A stretch of 64,000 nucleotides of DNA. It comes from Roseomonas alba (lineage in GTDB: Bacteria; Pseudomonadota; Alphaproteobacteria; Acetobacterales; Acetobacteraceae). The translations under genes were made by a program, and so were the position numbers. How positions within the stretch are numbered: the first letter of the stretch is position 1; each line of letters starts with the position of its first letter. Positions 51,040 through 59,855 of this stretch are shown here, in pieces. The stretch covers positions 186,001-250,000 of the forward strand of contig NZ_JAHYBZ010000001.1 in the NCBI RefSeq assembly GCF_019430885.1, given 5' to 3'. The notes beneath the pieces were generated by a model, which saw only the letters and a list, made by a program, of their open reading frames with translations, made no database searches and was not told the DNA's origin.

Positions 51040-52305
51040 ATGCGTCGTCACGATCGCGCGCTCGACACGCTCAATTTCTTCCTGGCGGATGTTCGGGATG
51101 GGCTTGGCCCCTACCTCGCCATCTACCTGCTTGCCGTCCGCGGGCCGGACCAGGGATGGAACGAGGCGACCATTGGCATGGTCATCACGCTGGCCGCCGG
51201 CACGGGGCTGCTCGCGCAGACCCCGGCGGGGGCACTGATCGACCGCACCCGCCACAAGCGTGCCGTGGTCATCGCCGCGGCCGTAGCCGTGACGCTCGCC
51301 TGCGTCACTCTGCCCTTCATCGGGAATTTCTACGTCATCGCTGCCACGCAATCCCTGGCGGGCGTCGCCGGCGCCGTGTTTCCGCCGGCGCTGGCCGCCA
51401 TCACCCTCGGCATCGTCGGGCCGAAGGCCTTCGCCCGGCGGGTTGGCCGCAACGAGGCCTTCAACCATGCCGGCAATGCGGCCTCTGCCGCGCTCGCGGC
51501 GGGCACGGCCATCCTGTTCGGGCCGATCGTGGTGTTCTGGATCATGGCGGCGCTTGCGGTGGCGAGCATCGGCGCGATGCTATTGATCCCCGCCGCGGCG
51601 ATCGATGACGATGTGGCGCGCGGCCTTTCGCATCATGATGCCGGTCAGGCGGAGGATGAGCCTTCCGCTTGGCAGACGCTGCTGACATCCGGCCCGCTGC
51701 TGGTCTTCGCCGGGCTGATGGCCTGCTTCCATCTGGCGAACGCGGCGATGCTGCCGACCGTAGGCCAGAAGCTGACGCATATCGTCGGCAAGGATCACGC
51801 GACATCGCTGATCGCGGCCTGCATCGTCGCGGCCCAATGCGTGATGGTGCCGGTCGCCATGCTGGCCGGCGCGAAAGCTGACGCATGGGGACGCAAGCCG
51901 CTCTTTCTGCTCGCCTTCGGTGTGCTTGCGCTGCGTGGCGTCCTCTACACCCTCTCCGACAACCCGTGGTGGCTGCTGTCGGTGCAATTGCTGGACGGCG
52001 TCGGCGCGGGCGTCTTCGGCGCGTTGTTCCCCATCGTCATCGCGGATCTCACGCGCGGCACCGGCCGGTTCAATGTCAGCCAGGGCGCTGTCGCCACCGC
52101 CCAGGGCATCGGTGCGGCGATGAGTGCGAGCCTCGCCGGCTGGGTCGTCGTCGGCGCGGGATACGGCGCCGCCTTCGCCACGCTTGGCTCCATCGCCGCT
52201 CTGGGCTTCGTCGGCTACCTCATCCTGATGCCGGAGACGCGCGACACGACCGGCCCGTCCCGCGCAACCACCGTTCCGCCCCAGCCGCAGCCCGCTGCGG
52301 GCTGA
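51040..52305 (+). CDS. Major facilitator superfamily transporter
   Basis: 421 residues with about 12 membrane helices. Signature after helix 2: PAGALIDRTRHKRAVVIAA; in the second half AGAKADAWGRKPLFLLAFG. The substrate is unknown. It starts 16 bp after the repeat protein gene, so probably the same transcript. Confidence 0.9.
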   Translation: MRRHDRALDTLNFFLADVRDGLGPYLAIYLLAVRGPDQGWNEATIGMVITLAAGTGLLAQTPAGALIDRTRHKRAVVIAAAVAVTLACVTLPFIGNFYVIAATQSLAGVAGAVFPPALAAITLGIVGPKAFARRVGRNEAFNHAGNAASAALAAGTAILFGPIVVFWIMAALAVASIGAMLLIPAAAIDDDVARGLSHHDAGQAEDEPSAWQTLLTSGPLLVFAGLMACFHLANAAMLPTVGQKLTHIVGKDHATSLIAACIVAAQCVMVPVAMLAGAKADAWGRKPLFLLAFGVLALRGVLYTLSDNPWWLLSVQLLDGVGAGVFGALFPIVIADLTRGTGRFNVSQGAVATAQGIGAAMSASLAGWVVVGAGYGAAFATLGSIAALGFVGYLILMPETRDTTGPSRATTVPPQPQPAAG

Positions 52306-52331
52306 GTGCCACCACACCAATCGAGAGCGCC

Positions 52332-52682
52332 ATGACCGTCCACGCCACGTGGCTGACCCCGCTGCTGCTGGTCGGCAGCAACATCCTGATGACCTTCGCC
52401 TGGTATGGCCACCTGAAGGCACCGAGCTGGCCGCTGTGGCTGGCCGTGCTGGTCAGCTGGGGTATCGCCTTCTTCGAATATTGCCTGGCCGTTCCCGCGA
52501 ACCGCATCGGCTATGGCACCTTCACCGGCCAGCAGTTGAAGGTCCTGCAGGAGGTCATCACTCTCGGCGTCTTCGCCGTCTTCAGCGTCGCCTTCCTGGG
52601 CGAACAGCTCCGCTGGACCTATTTCGCCGCCATGGGCTGCCTGGTCGGCGCCGTGGTGTTCATCTTCCTGCCCGTGGATTGA
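52332..52682 (+). CDS. DMT superfamily DUF486 membrane protein
   Basis: 116 residues, four helices. LVGSNILMTFAWYGHLK, WGIAFFEYCLAVPANRIGYG and FTGQQLKVLQEVITLGVFAVFSV are characteristic of DUF486. Small transporter-like protein of unknown substrate; likely last gene of the preceding run, 26 bp after the MFS gene. Confidence 0.9.
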   Translation: MTVHATWLTPLLLVGSNILMTFAWYGHLKAPSWPLWLAVLVSWGIAFFEYCLAVPANRIGYGTFTGQQLKVLQEVITLGVFAVFSVAFLGEQLRWTYFAAMGCLVGAVVFIFLPVD

Positions 52683-53557
52683 CGCTGCGCGGGAGGCGTT
52701 CCAGCGGCATGGCATCAGCGCGCCCCAGGCCACCGAAGCCCGAGACGGCGCTGCTGCTGACCATCCCGAAGCAACTCGGCGTCGCATACTGTGCCCATGT
52801 CATCGAGGGCGTCCTATGGCATGGTGGCTCCCGCGCACGGCCGGCGCTGAGGGGTCACCGGCCACCCCATTCGTCTGGCCTGCCACGCAAGCAGCGGGCG
52901 AGCAGGACCTGGCTGCGACCGATCTTCTCGCGACGAGTGCCCGCGGTGCGCCGGATCATTGAAGCCATGGAGGAGCGACTGCAACGCGACCCGCCGGCCC
53001 ACGAGCCTGAATGGGCTCACCCCGGCAGCCTTTGCAGCCCGCCGCGCATCGGCGCACAGGGAGAACAGGCTCTGCTCATGATCGAGGGCTCTTTTGGGGG
53101 CGGGGTCAGCCGCCGAGGCAAATGTCCGTGCCGGCCTTGGTCATGTTAACTGAACCCGGCGCTCATGTTGCCGGGGTCAGCGGCTCAGGTCCGCTCGCCG
53201 CTGCCAAGCGTCCGGGACATATCACAGGCTCGGAAGGCTGCAGGGGTGCGGTTTCGGACCGTCAACGCCAGACGCCGCCGAACGCCGATGGAAATGTCCT
53301 TGATTTGTTTCAGAGAGCGCGGCGCCGCCGGCTCATGCTGACGGTGACCCGTTCGAAGCCCCGGTCAGTCAGCCGCCATCGGGGCTCGATGCGGCAACGC
53401 TGCGGCTCATGGCAGCCGAAAGGGACATGGCTTTCGTCTGGGGCCGCGATGTCCTGGCCGTGGTAGATGGCGCGTGAGTTGCCGCCGGCGCGCCGTTCAC
53501 CCTCCTCCGATGATCACGATCGGTGAGGCTATCGCGGCCATGGCCCCGCCGCGCCCA
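52683..53557. other. Gene-poor stretch with a possible gene remnant
   Basis: About 875 bp. No convincing gene. At 53304-53477 the plus strand has a protein-like frame without a start (…LDAATLRLMAAERDMAFVW, then GRDVLAVVDGA and stop), perhaps the 3' end of a lost gene. The rest is low in coding character. Its right side must hold the terminator of the SLC13 gene. Confidence 0.35.
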
Positions 53558-55387
53558 TCACGGCGGCAGCACCGCCGGCACCAGCAGCACGCAGACCAGC
53601 ATGACGATCACCGTGAAGGGCACGCCGACCTTCATGAAGTCCCCGAAGCCGTAGTTGCCAGGCCCCACCACCAGCGTATTCACCGGGGAGGAGACCGGCG
53701 TCATGAAGGCTGCCGAGGCCGCCAGCGCGACAATCATCGCGAAGGGATAGGGCGAGGCACCGATCTCCTTCGCCACGGCGAGCGCAACAGGCGCCATCAG
53801 TACCGCCGTCGCCGTGTTGGAGATGAACAGGCCGAGCATCGCCGTGATGACGAAGATCACGCCGAGCAGGATGTGGGTCGACGCCGCCCCCGCCAGCGCC
53901 ACCACCGCATCGGCGGCGAGATCCACTCCACCAGTCCGCTGCAGCGCGATCGAGAAGGGCAGCATGCCGACAATCAGCACCAGCGTCTTCCAGGAGATCG
54001 ACCGATAGGCGCTGTTCATGTCCACGCAGCCAAAAAGGCCCATCAACAGGCAGCCCAGCAGCGCCGCATGGACGTTGGGGATCCAGCCGCTGATCATCAG
54101 CCCCACGGTCAGCGCCAACACCCCGATGGCCTGCGGCATGCGCCCCGCGGCGGGCAGTAGCTCGGCATGCTCGGCGGGCAGGTTCAGCACCAGCAGCATG
54201 CTGCCATCGGCCTGGAGCTTGCGGATATCGGACCAGAAGCCGGTCAGCAGCAGCGTGTCGCCGGCCTTCAGCGTCTGTTCGAGCAGATCGGCGCCGGCCA
54301 CTTCCTTGCGATGGCGCAGGCCGATGACGGTCAGGCGATGCTCGGCGCGGATGCGTTCCTGCAGGACCGTGCTGCCGACCAGTGGCGAGTCCGGCGGAAT
54401 GATCGCCTCCACCATGCCAATCTGCTGCGAGCGATCGAGGAAGTAGCCCCCCTCCTCGAGCGGCAGGTTCTCGACCTTGTATTCATCGTGCAGGGATTCG
54501 ATGCGCTCGGGCGTGCTCCTGACGTCGAGCAGCAGGACATCGCCGGCGCCCAGCTCCGTCGTCGCATCCGGGCGGATCACCTCCGTGCCGAAATGGCTGC
54601 GGCGCTCGATGGCGAGGATGTTCACCCCCTCCTTGCGCAGGGAGAGCTGTTCGAGCCGCAGCCCGGCAAGCGGCGAGGCCGGCGTGACGCGCACGCGGAA
54701 CGCCCGTCCCGCAAGGCCATAGATCTTGATCCACTCGGCGAGGCTCGGCGCGCGACGGGCATCGGCCTCCGGCACGCGCCGCCCCGGCAGCAGGCGGCGC
54801 GCATAGAGCATGTAGAGGATGGCCAGTGCGAGCACCGGGACACCGAAGGGCGTGAAGGCGAAGAAGCTGAAACCGGCATGGCCCTGCCGCACCAGTTCCG
54901 CGCTGACGACGAGATTGGGCGCGGTCGCCACCAGCGTCATCATGCCGCTGATCAGCGCCGCGACGGAGAGCGGCATCATGAGCTGGCTCGGCGCGCTGCC
55001 GGCATTGCGGCAGATGCGCAGCACGATGGGGATGAAGATGGCGACCACAGCCGTCGAGCTCATGAAGGCGCCGAGCCCGGCGCCGGCGACCATCAGGAGC
55101 ACGAGCATGCGCGTCTCGCTGCTGCCGGCCTTCCGGCTCAGCAGATCACCGATGCCCTGCGCGGCGCCGCTGCGCACCAGGCCTTCGCCAACCACGAACA
55201 GCGCGGCGAGCAGGATGATGGAGGAATCCGCGAAGCCGGCCAGCGCCTCGTTGATCGTCATCACCCCCGTGAAGGGCAGCAGCACGATCATCAGCAGGCC
55301 GACCGCGTCCATCCGCGGCCGATTGGCGATGAACATCACGATGGCGGTGGCAAGAAGCGCCAGGACGAGAAGCAGTTGCGTGGTCAT
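53558..55387 (-). CDS. SLC13/DASS family anion transporter with two TrkA_C domains
   Basis: 609 residues from ATG 55387. Two sets of membrane helices surround two cytosolic RCK_C (TrkA_C) domains (~210-290 and ~300-380; PLAGLRLEQLSLRKEGVNILAIERR and SPLVGSTVLQERIRAEHRLTVIGLRHR). NTATAVLMAPVALAVA and SSPVNTLVVGPGNYGFGDF are DASS motifs. It imports dicarboxylates, sulfate or similar anions with sodium. Confidence 0.92.
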   Translation of the reverse strand: MTTQLLLVLALLATAIVMFIANRPRMDAVGLLMIVLLPFTGVMTINEALAGFADSSIILLAALFVVGEGLVRSGAAQGIGDLLSRKAGSSETRMLVLLMVAGAGLGAFMSSTAVVAIFIPIVLRICRNAGSAPSQLMMPLSVAALISGMMTLVATAPNLVVSAELVRQGHAGFSFFAFTPFGVPVLALAILYMLYARRLLPGRRVPEADARRAPSLAEWIKIYGLAGRAFRVRVTPASPLAGLRLEQLSLRKEGVNILAIERRSHFGTEVIRPDATTELGAGDVLLLDVRSTPERIESLHDEYKVENLPLEEGGYFLDRSQQIGMVEAIIPPDSPLVGSTVLQERIRAEHRLTVIGLRHRKEVAGADLLEQTLKAGDTLLLTGFWSDIRKLQADGSMLLVLNLPAEHAELLPAAGRMPQAIGVLALTVGLMISGWIPNVHAALLGCLLMGLFGCVDMNSAYRSISWKTLVLIVGMLPFSIALQRTGGVDLAADAVVALAGAASTHILLGVIFVITAMLGLFISNTATAVLMAPVALAVAKEIGASPYPFAMIVALAASAAFMTPVSSPVNTLVVGPGNYGFGDFMKVGVPFTVIVMLVCVLLVPAVLPP

Positions 55388-55418
55388 CGCGGCACCCTTC
55401 GGGGAATCGGTGACGGAT

Positions 55419-56099
55419 TCAACGTGCCGCCGCGATGAGCGGGCGCAGCGCGTCGGAGGCACCGGTCAGCATGATCTGCACGCCGATGCACAGGAGGAGG
55501 AAGGCGGTCAGCTTGGTCGCGATCAGCGTGCCCTGCGTGCCGATGCGCCGGGCGATCGGCTCGGCGTAGGCATAGGCGAGCCAGACGCAGGCGCCGACCG
55601 AGGCGGCGATCATCAGCGCCGACAGGGCGCTGATCAGCAGCACGTCATTCCCGCCAACACTGCGTTCCGCGCCGAGCGCGATGGCCGCGGCAATGGAACC
55701 GGGACCGGTCGTCAGCGGCAGGGTCAGGGGGAAAAAGGCCATGCGCTCGATAGGCGCGGTGTCCATGGCGGCGGGCGGCGACTTCGCCTCCGTCGGCTCG
55801 GCGCGCAGCATGGACCAGCCCGCCGCTGCCACCGCGAGGCCGCCGCCGATGCGCAGCGCTTCGAGCGAGATGCCGAAGAAGGACAGCACACGCGAGCCGA
55901 GGAACATCGCGACGACCAGCACGATGAAGGAATTGATCCCGATCTGCCGCGCCAGCCGCGCGCGCTCGCTCGTCGTCAGCCACCGCGTCATGTCGTGGAA
56001 GACGAAGGCGATGCCGAAGGGGTTGATGATGCTCAGCATCGTCGAGAATCCGAACAGCCACAGCGAGATGAGCTTGGCGATGAGGAAGCCGTCGATCAT
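55419..56099 (-). CDS. MarC family integral membrane protein
   Basis: 226 residues, six helices. LSIINPFGIAFVFHDMT, RIGGGLAVAAAGWSML and FFPLTLPLTTGPGSIAAAIAL are the MarC/NAAT hallmarks. Function is poorly known; some members move neutral amino acids. It is followed by the SLC13 gene 31 bp downstream on the same strand. Confidence 0.92.
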   Translation of the reverse strand: MIDGFLIAKLISLWLFGFSTMLSIINPFGIAFVFHDMTRWLTTSERARLARQIGINSFIVLVVAMFLGSRVLSFFGISLEALRIGGGLAVAAAGWSMLRAEPTEAKSPPAAMDTAPIERMAFFPLTLPLTTGPGSIAAAIALGAERSVGGNDVLLISALSALMIAASVGACVWLAYAYAEPIARRIGTQGTLIATKLTAFLLLCIGVQIMLTGASDALRPLIAAAR

Positions 56100-56115
56100 C
56101 GCCGCGTCGCCATCA

Positions 56116-56577
56116 TCACCGCAGCTCGATCGTCACCCCGGCGTCGTTGATGCGGAACTGGCCGCCGGCGCGCTCCGTCCGCAGGCGCAGCTCCACCCCG
56201 GCTGGGTTGCGCAGCCAGCGCGTCTCCGGTCCCGACTGGCCTTCCGCCCTTTGCCGCGGGACGACCTGCTCGGTGTAGCGGCCTGGAAAATCCTCGAGGC
56301 GACGCAGGCCGAAGACCTCGCCGCGCGCCGAGAGCGAGGAGACGCCCACGCTGCCGAACTCGATCCCGCGGACGGAGAAGCGGTATTCTTCTCCCCGGAA
56401 ATGCAGCCGGCCACCGCCCACCGAGGCGCCGACCGCCAGCACGCCGACGCGCACCTGCTCGATCTCGATCGAGGCATCGGGGTTCGGGTCGGAACGGTTG
56501 CGCTGGGCGCGCGCCGGCCAGGCCGCGCCCAATGCGCCCCACGCCGTCCATGCTGCGATCAGGCGACGACCGATCAT
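56116..56577 (-). CDS. Small secreted protein of unknown function
   Basis: 153 residues with a signal peptide ending near ARAQ. The mature part is beta-rich: IEIEQVRVGVLAVGASVGGGRLHFRGEEYRFSV, GIEFGSVGVSSLSARGEVFGL and FPGRYTEQVV. The pattern (a fold carrying GxLxFxGxxYxF...GxEVxxL...FxGxY) recurs in small proteobacterial periplasmic proteins of unknown role. It sits 16 bp before the MarC gene start on the same strand. Confidence 0.65.
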   Translation of the reverse strand: MIGRRLIAAWTAWGALGAAWPARAQRNRSDPNPDASIEIEQVRVGVLAVGASVGGGRLHFRGEEYRFSVRGIEFGSVGVSSLSARGEVFGLRRLEDFPGRYTEQVVPRQRAEGQSGPETRWLRNPAGVELRLRTERAGGQFRINDAGVTIELR

Positions 56578-56677
56578 CCAAGACTTCCCCGGCCCGCATC
56601 CTGTTCGGGGCCTTCCTCCGCGAAGGCCTCTTATGCACGATCCGGGCGGCGGCGTCGCCCCTGCCGGCCGCCACCCG

Positions 56678-58213
56678 CTAGAGGCCCCAGGGCAGGCCCA
56701 ACAGGTGCCAACCCGCCAGGAACACCGTCCAGATGATCGAGATCCAGATGACGTAGGGCAGCATCAGCGCGATGACCGTCCCGACGCCCGCATCCTTCTG
56801 GTACTTGATGGCGAAGGTGACGATCATCGCGAAATAGGCGTTGAGCGGCGTGATGGAGTTCATCGGGCTGTCGCCGACGCGATAGGCCGCGAGCACGGCC
56901 TCGGGCTCCACGCCGAGCTGCATCAGCAGCGGCACGAAGATGGGCGCGAAGATCGCCCATTTCGCGATGGCCGCGGTGATGATCAGGTCGAGCAGGAAGA
57001 CCACGAAGACAAAGCCGATCAGCAGCCACAGCGCGTCGAGGTTCATCGCCTGCAGCACGCGGCCGAGGGAAACCGCGGCCAGCGTCGCCATGTTGGTGTA
57101 GTTGAAGAAGGCGATGAACTGGCTGATCACCAGCAGCAGCAGGATCAGCCCGGCCAGGCCCGTGATCGCCTTCTGCATAGCCGCGATCACGTCGTTGGTA
57201 TGCTTCATCGTCCGCGCGCCGAAGCCATAGGCCGCGCCGCTGACCAGGAAGATCAGCGCGATGGACACGATCAGGCTGGTCATGAAGGGCGAGTTGCCGA
57301 TGATCGCCCCGGTTTCCGGATGGCGCAGTGGCGCGCCCGGCGGCAGCACCAGCAGCCCGATGAAGGCGAAAGACGCCAGCATCCCCCACAGCGCGTAGCG
57401 CAGGCCGCGCTGTTCGTCGTCCGACAGCCCGGTTTCCCCTGGCACGACATAGTCGCCCGTGTAGGGGCCGAGACGCGGTTCCACGACCTTCTCGGTGATG
57501 ATCGCGATCAGAACGGTCAGCATCACCACGGAGCCGATCGAGAACCACACATTCGCGGCGAGGTCGATCGACCGCGTCGGGTTCACCAGGCGGATGGCGT
57601 CGTTGGTGATTTCCGTGAGGATGCCGTCCACCGGCACGATCAGGATGTTCACCAGGAAGGCCGAGGCCACCGCGGCGAAGGCCGCCGCAAGCCCGGCGAG
57701 GGGATGGCGCCCCACACTGATGAAGGCGGCTGCGGCCAGCGGGATCAGCACCAGATACCCCGCATCGGCCGCGATGGAGGAGAGGATGCCGACGAAGACG
57801 AGGATATAGGTCAGCGCCTTGGGCGGTGCGACCACCACGAGCTTGCGGATCAGCGCCTTGACCAGCCCCGCTTCCTCGGCGACGCCGACGCCGACCATCG
57901 CGACGATGATCACGCCCACCGCGTTGAAATTCATGAAGTTCTGGATGACGCCGGTGAACATGAAGCGGATGCCCTCGGCCGTCAGCAGGCTGCGGGCATG
58001 GGTGCTGGCCGGTTCGATGTCTCCCGTGGCGGGGTTGTAGGCCTGGTAGGTGACATGCACGCCCATCGCGCCAAACACGGCCGACAGTGCGATGACCGCC
58101 AGGATCAGGTAGACGAAGATCATCACCGGATGCGGCACGCGGTTGCCCGCGCGCTCCACCGCATCCAGGATCTTCTGCATCGTCGTCTTGGACGGTTCCG
58201 CCAACACGGTCAT
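56678..58213 (-). CDS. AbgT family p-aminobenzoyl-glutamate-type transporter
   Basis: 511 residues from ATG 58213, about 11-12 helices. RVPHPVMIFVYLILAVIALSA, GVIQNFMNFNAVGVIIVAMVGVGVAEEAGL, DSPMNSITPLNAYFAMIVTFA are AbgT marks. It imports p-aminobenzoyl-glutamate or exports related compounds. The adjacent upstream gene encodes an M20 peptidase (10 bp), so the pair probably imports and splits an amide- or peptide-linked substrate. Confidence 0.93.
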   Translation of the reverse strand: MTVLAEPSKTTMQKILDAVERAGNRVPHPVMIFVYLILAVIALSAVFGAMGVHVTYQAYNPATGDIEPASTHARSLLTAEGIRFMFTGVIQNFMNFNAVGVIIVAMVGVGVAEEAGLVKALIRKLVVVAPPKALTYILVFVGILSSIAADAGYLVLIPLAAAAFISVGRHPLAGLAAAFAAVASAFLVNILIVPVDGILTEITNDAIRLVNPTRSIDLAANVWFSIGSVVMLTVLIAIITEKVVEPRLGPYTGDYVVPGETGLSDDEQRGLRYALWGMLASFAFIGLLVLPPGAPLRHPETGAIIGNSPFMTSLIVSIALIFLVSGAAYGFGARTMKHTNDVIAAMQKAITGLAGLILLLLVISQFIAFFNYTNMATLAAVSLGRVLQAMNLDALWLLIGFVFVVFLLDLIITAAIAKWAIFAPIFVPLLMQLGVEPEAVLAAYRVGDSPMNSITPLNAYFAMIVTFAIKYQKDAGVGTVIALMLPYVIWISIIWTVFLAGWHLLGLPWGL

Positions 58214-58223
58214 GGCCGCTTCC

Positions 58224-59606
58224 TCATTGTGCCAGGGCGTGGAGGATCCGGGCCCAGGACCGCATGCCCTTGCGAAAGGACTGCAGGTCGTACTTCTCAT
58301 TGGGGCTGTGGATGCGGTCGTCCTCCAGCGCGAAACCGGCAAGGATCACGTCCATGCCCAGCGCCTTCTTCAACTCGGCCGTCACGGGGATCGATCCGCC
58401 GCCGCCGATGAAGACAGCCGGCTTGCCCCATTCGGCCGTCAGCGCGTCGCGCGCCTTGCCGAAGGCGGCGTCGTCGATCGGGAAGCGGATCGCGCTGCCC
58501 GAACCATGCTCGATGAATTCAACCTTGCAATCGGCCGGGATGCGGGCGCGGACGAAGTCGCGGAAGGCAGCGCGGATCTTGTGGGGATCCTGATCGAAGA
58601 CGAGACGGAAGGAGATCTTTGCCGAGGCCACCGAGGGGATCACGGTCTTGAAGCCGGCGCCCTGATAGCCACCGCCCATGCCGTTCACCTCGCAGGTCGG
58701 GCGCGACCAGGTCATTTCCAGCACCGAGCGCCCCTTCTCCCCCGCCGGCACCGACAGGCCGATCGCGCCAAGGAAGGCGCCGGCATCGAAGTTCAGGCTG
58801 TCCCACTGCTTCTTCAGCGCATCGGGCAGTTCTGGCACGCCGTCATAGAAGCCGGGCAGGGTGATACGGCCATCCGCGTCGCGCAGATCGGCGATGATGC
58901 GCGCCAGAATATGATTCGGGTTCGCCGCGGCCGAGCCGTAGAAGCCGGAATGCAGGTCGCGGTCGGCGGCGGTGATGATGATCTCCTCCCCGCACAACCC
59001 GCGCAGCATGGTCTGGATCGCCGGCGTCGCGGCATCCCACATGTTGGTATCGCAGATCAGGCCAATATCGGCCTTCAGCTCAGCGGCGTGCTGCGTCAGG
59101 AAGGATGGCAGGTTCACCCCGCCCGATTCCTCCTCCCCTTCCAGCAGCACCGTCACCGGGATGGGCAGGGCGCCGGCGACGTCCTTCCAGGCGCGACAGG
59201 CCTCGATGAAGGTCATCACCTGGCCCTTGTCGTCCGAGGCGCCGCGGGCGCGGATCATCTTGCTGCCGTCCGGACGTGTCTCGAGTTTCGGCTCGAAGGG
59301 GTCGTGGTCCCATAGGTTCAGCGGATCGACCGGCTGCACGTCGTAATGGCCGTAGAACAGCGCTGAGGGGCCGCTCGCGCCACGATCATGCGCGACGACG
59401 ATCGGGTGCCCGGGGGTCGCCCGCGCCTCGGCGGTGAAGCCGATCGAAGCGAGGTCCGCCGCATGCCAATCCGCGCAGGCCTGGCACTCCGCGGCATAGG
59501 CCGGGTCGGTCGAGATCGACTTGATGCGCAGCAGCGCGAAAAGGCGGTCGAGCGCGGCATCGGCATTGGCGTCGATGCGGGCGAGGACGGCGTCGAGCGT
59601 GTCCAT
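58224..59606 (-). CDS. M20 family dipeptidase
   Basis: 460 residues, no signal. Metal ligands of the M20 family: FYGHYDVQP (His), ASDDKGQ (Asp), LEGEEESGG (Glu-Glu), LICDTN (Asp) and the C-terminal HSPNEKYDL (His). A lid/dimer domain lies between ~200 and 320. It removes an amino acid from dipeptides or acyl-amino acids. It forms an operon with the AbgT gene. Confidence 0.93.
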   Translation of the reverse strand: MDTLDAVLARIDANADAALDRLFALLRIKSISTDPAYAAECQACADWHAADLASIGFTAEARATPGHPIVVAHDRGASGPSALFYGHYDVQPVDPLNLWDHDPFEPKLETRPDGSKMIRARGASDDKGQVMTFIEACRAWKDVAGALPIPVTVLLEGEEESGGVNLPSFLTQHAAELKADIGLICDTNMWDAATPAIQTMLRGLCGEEIIITAADRDLHSGFYGSAAANPNHILARIIADLRDADGRITLPGFYDGVPELPDALKKQWDSLNFDAGAFLGAIGLSVPAGEKGRSVLEMTWSRPTCEVNGMGGGYQGAGFKTVIPSVASAKISFRLVFDQDPHKIRAAFRDFVRARIPADCKVEFIEHGSGSAIRFPIDDAAFGKARDALTAEWGKPAVFIGGGGSIPVTAELKKALGMDVILAGFALEDDRIHSPNEKYDLQSFRKGMRSWARILHALAQ

Positions 59607-59855
59607 GGCGGGTCCCGGGATTCAGGGTTGGTTTGGGCGGTGTCGTGTCGTCGGTCGCGCGCGGCGGGCGCCAACCGGACTCTGGGTGCCGGTCATCGGC
59701 GTTCCTTCCCGTCACGGTCCGCGCGGTATCGTCGCGGGCCGATGTCGTCCTGCGGCGCGCGATGGCGTGCCTGTTGGCGAAGTCTAGGCGCCATTTGCGT
59801 TGAGCGGCAGCAGCTTACCGTTCCGTGCCTTGGCGGGCCGTCCCGCGGGGAGGCG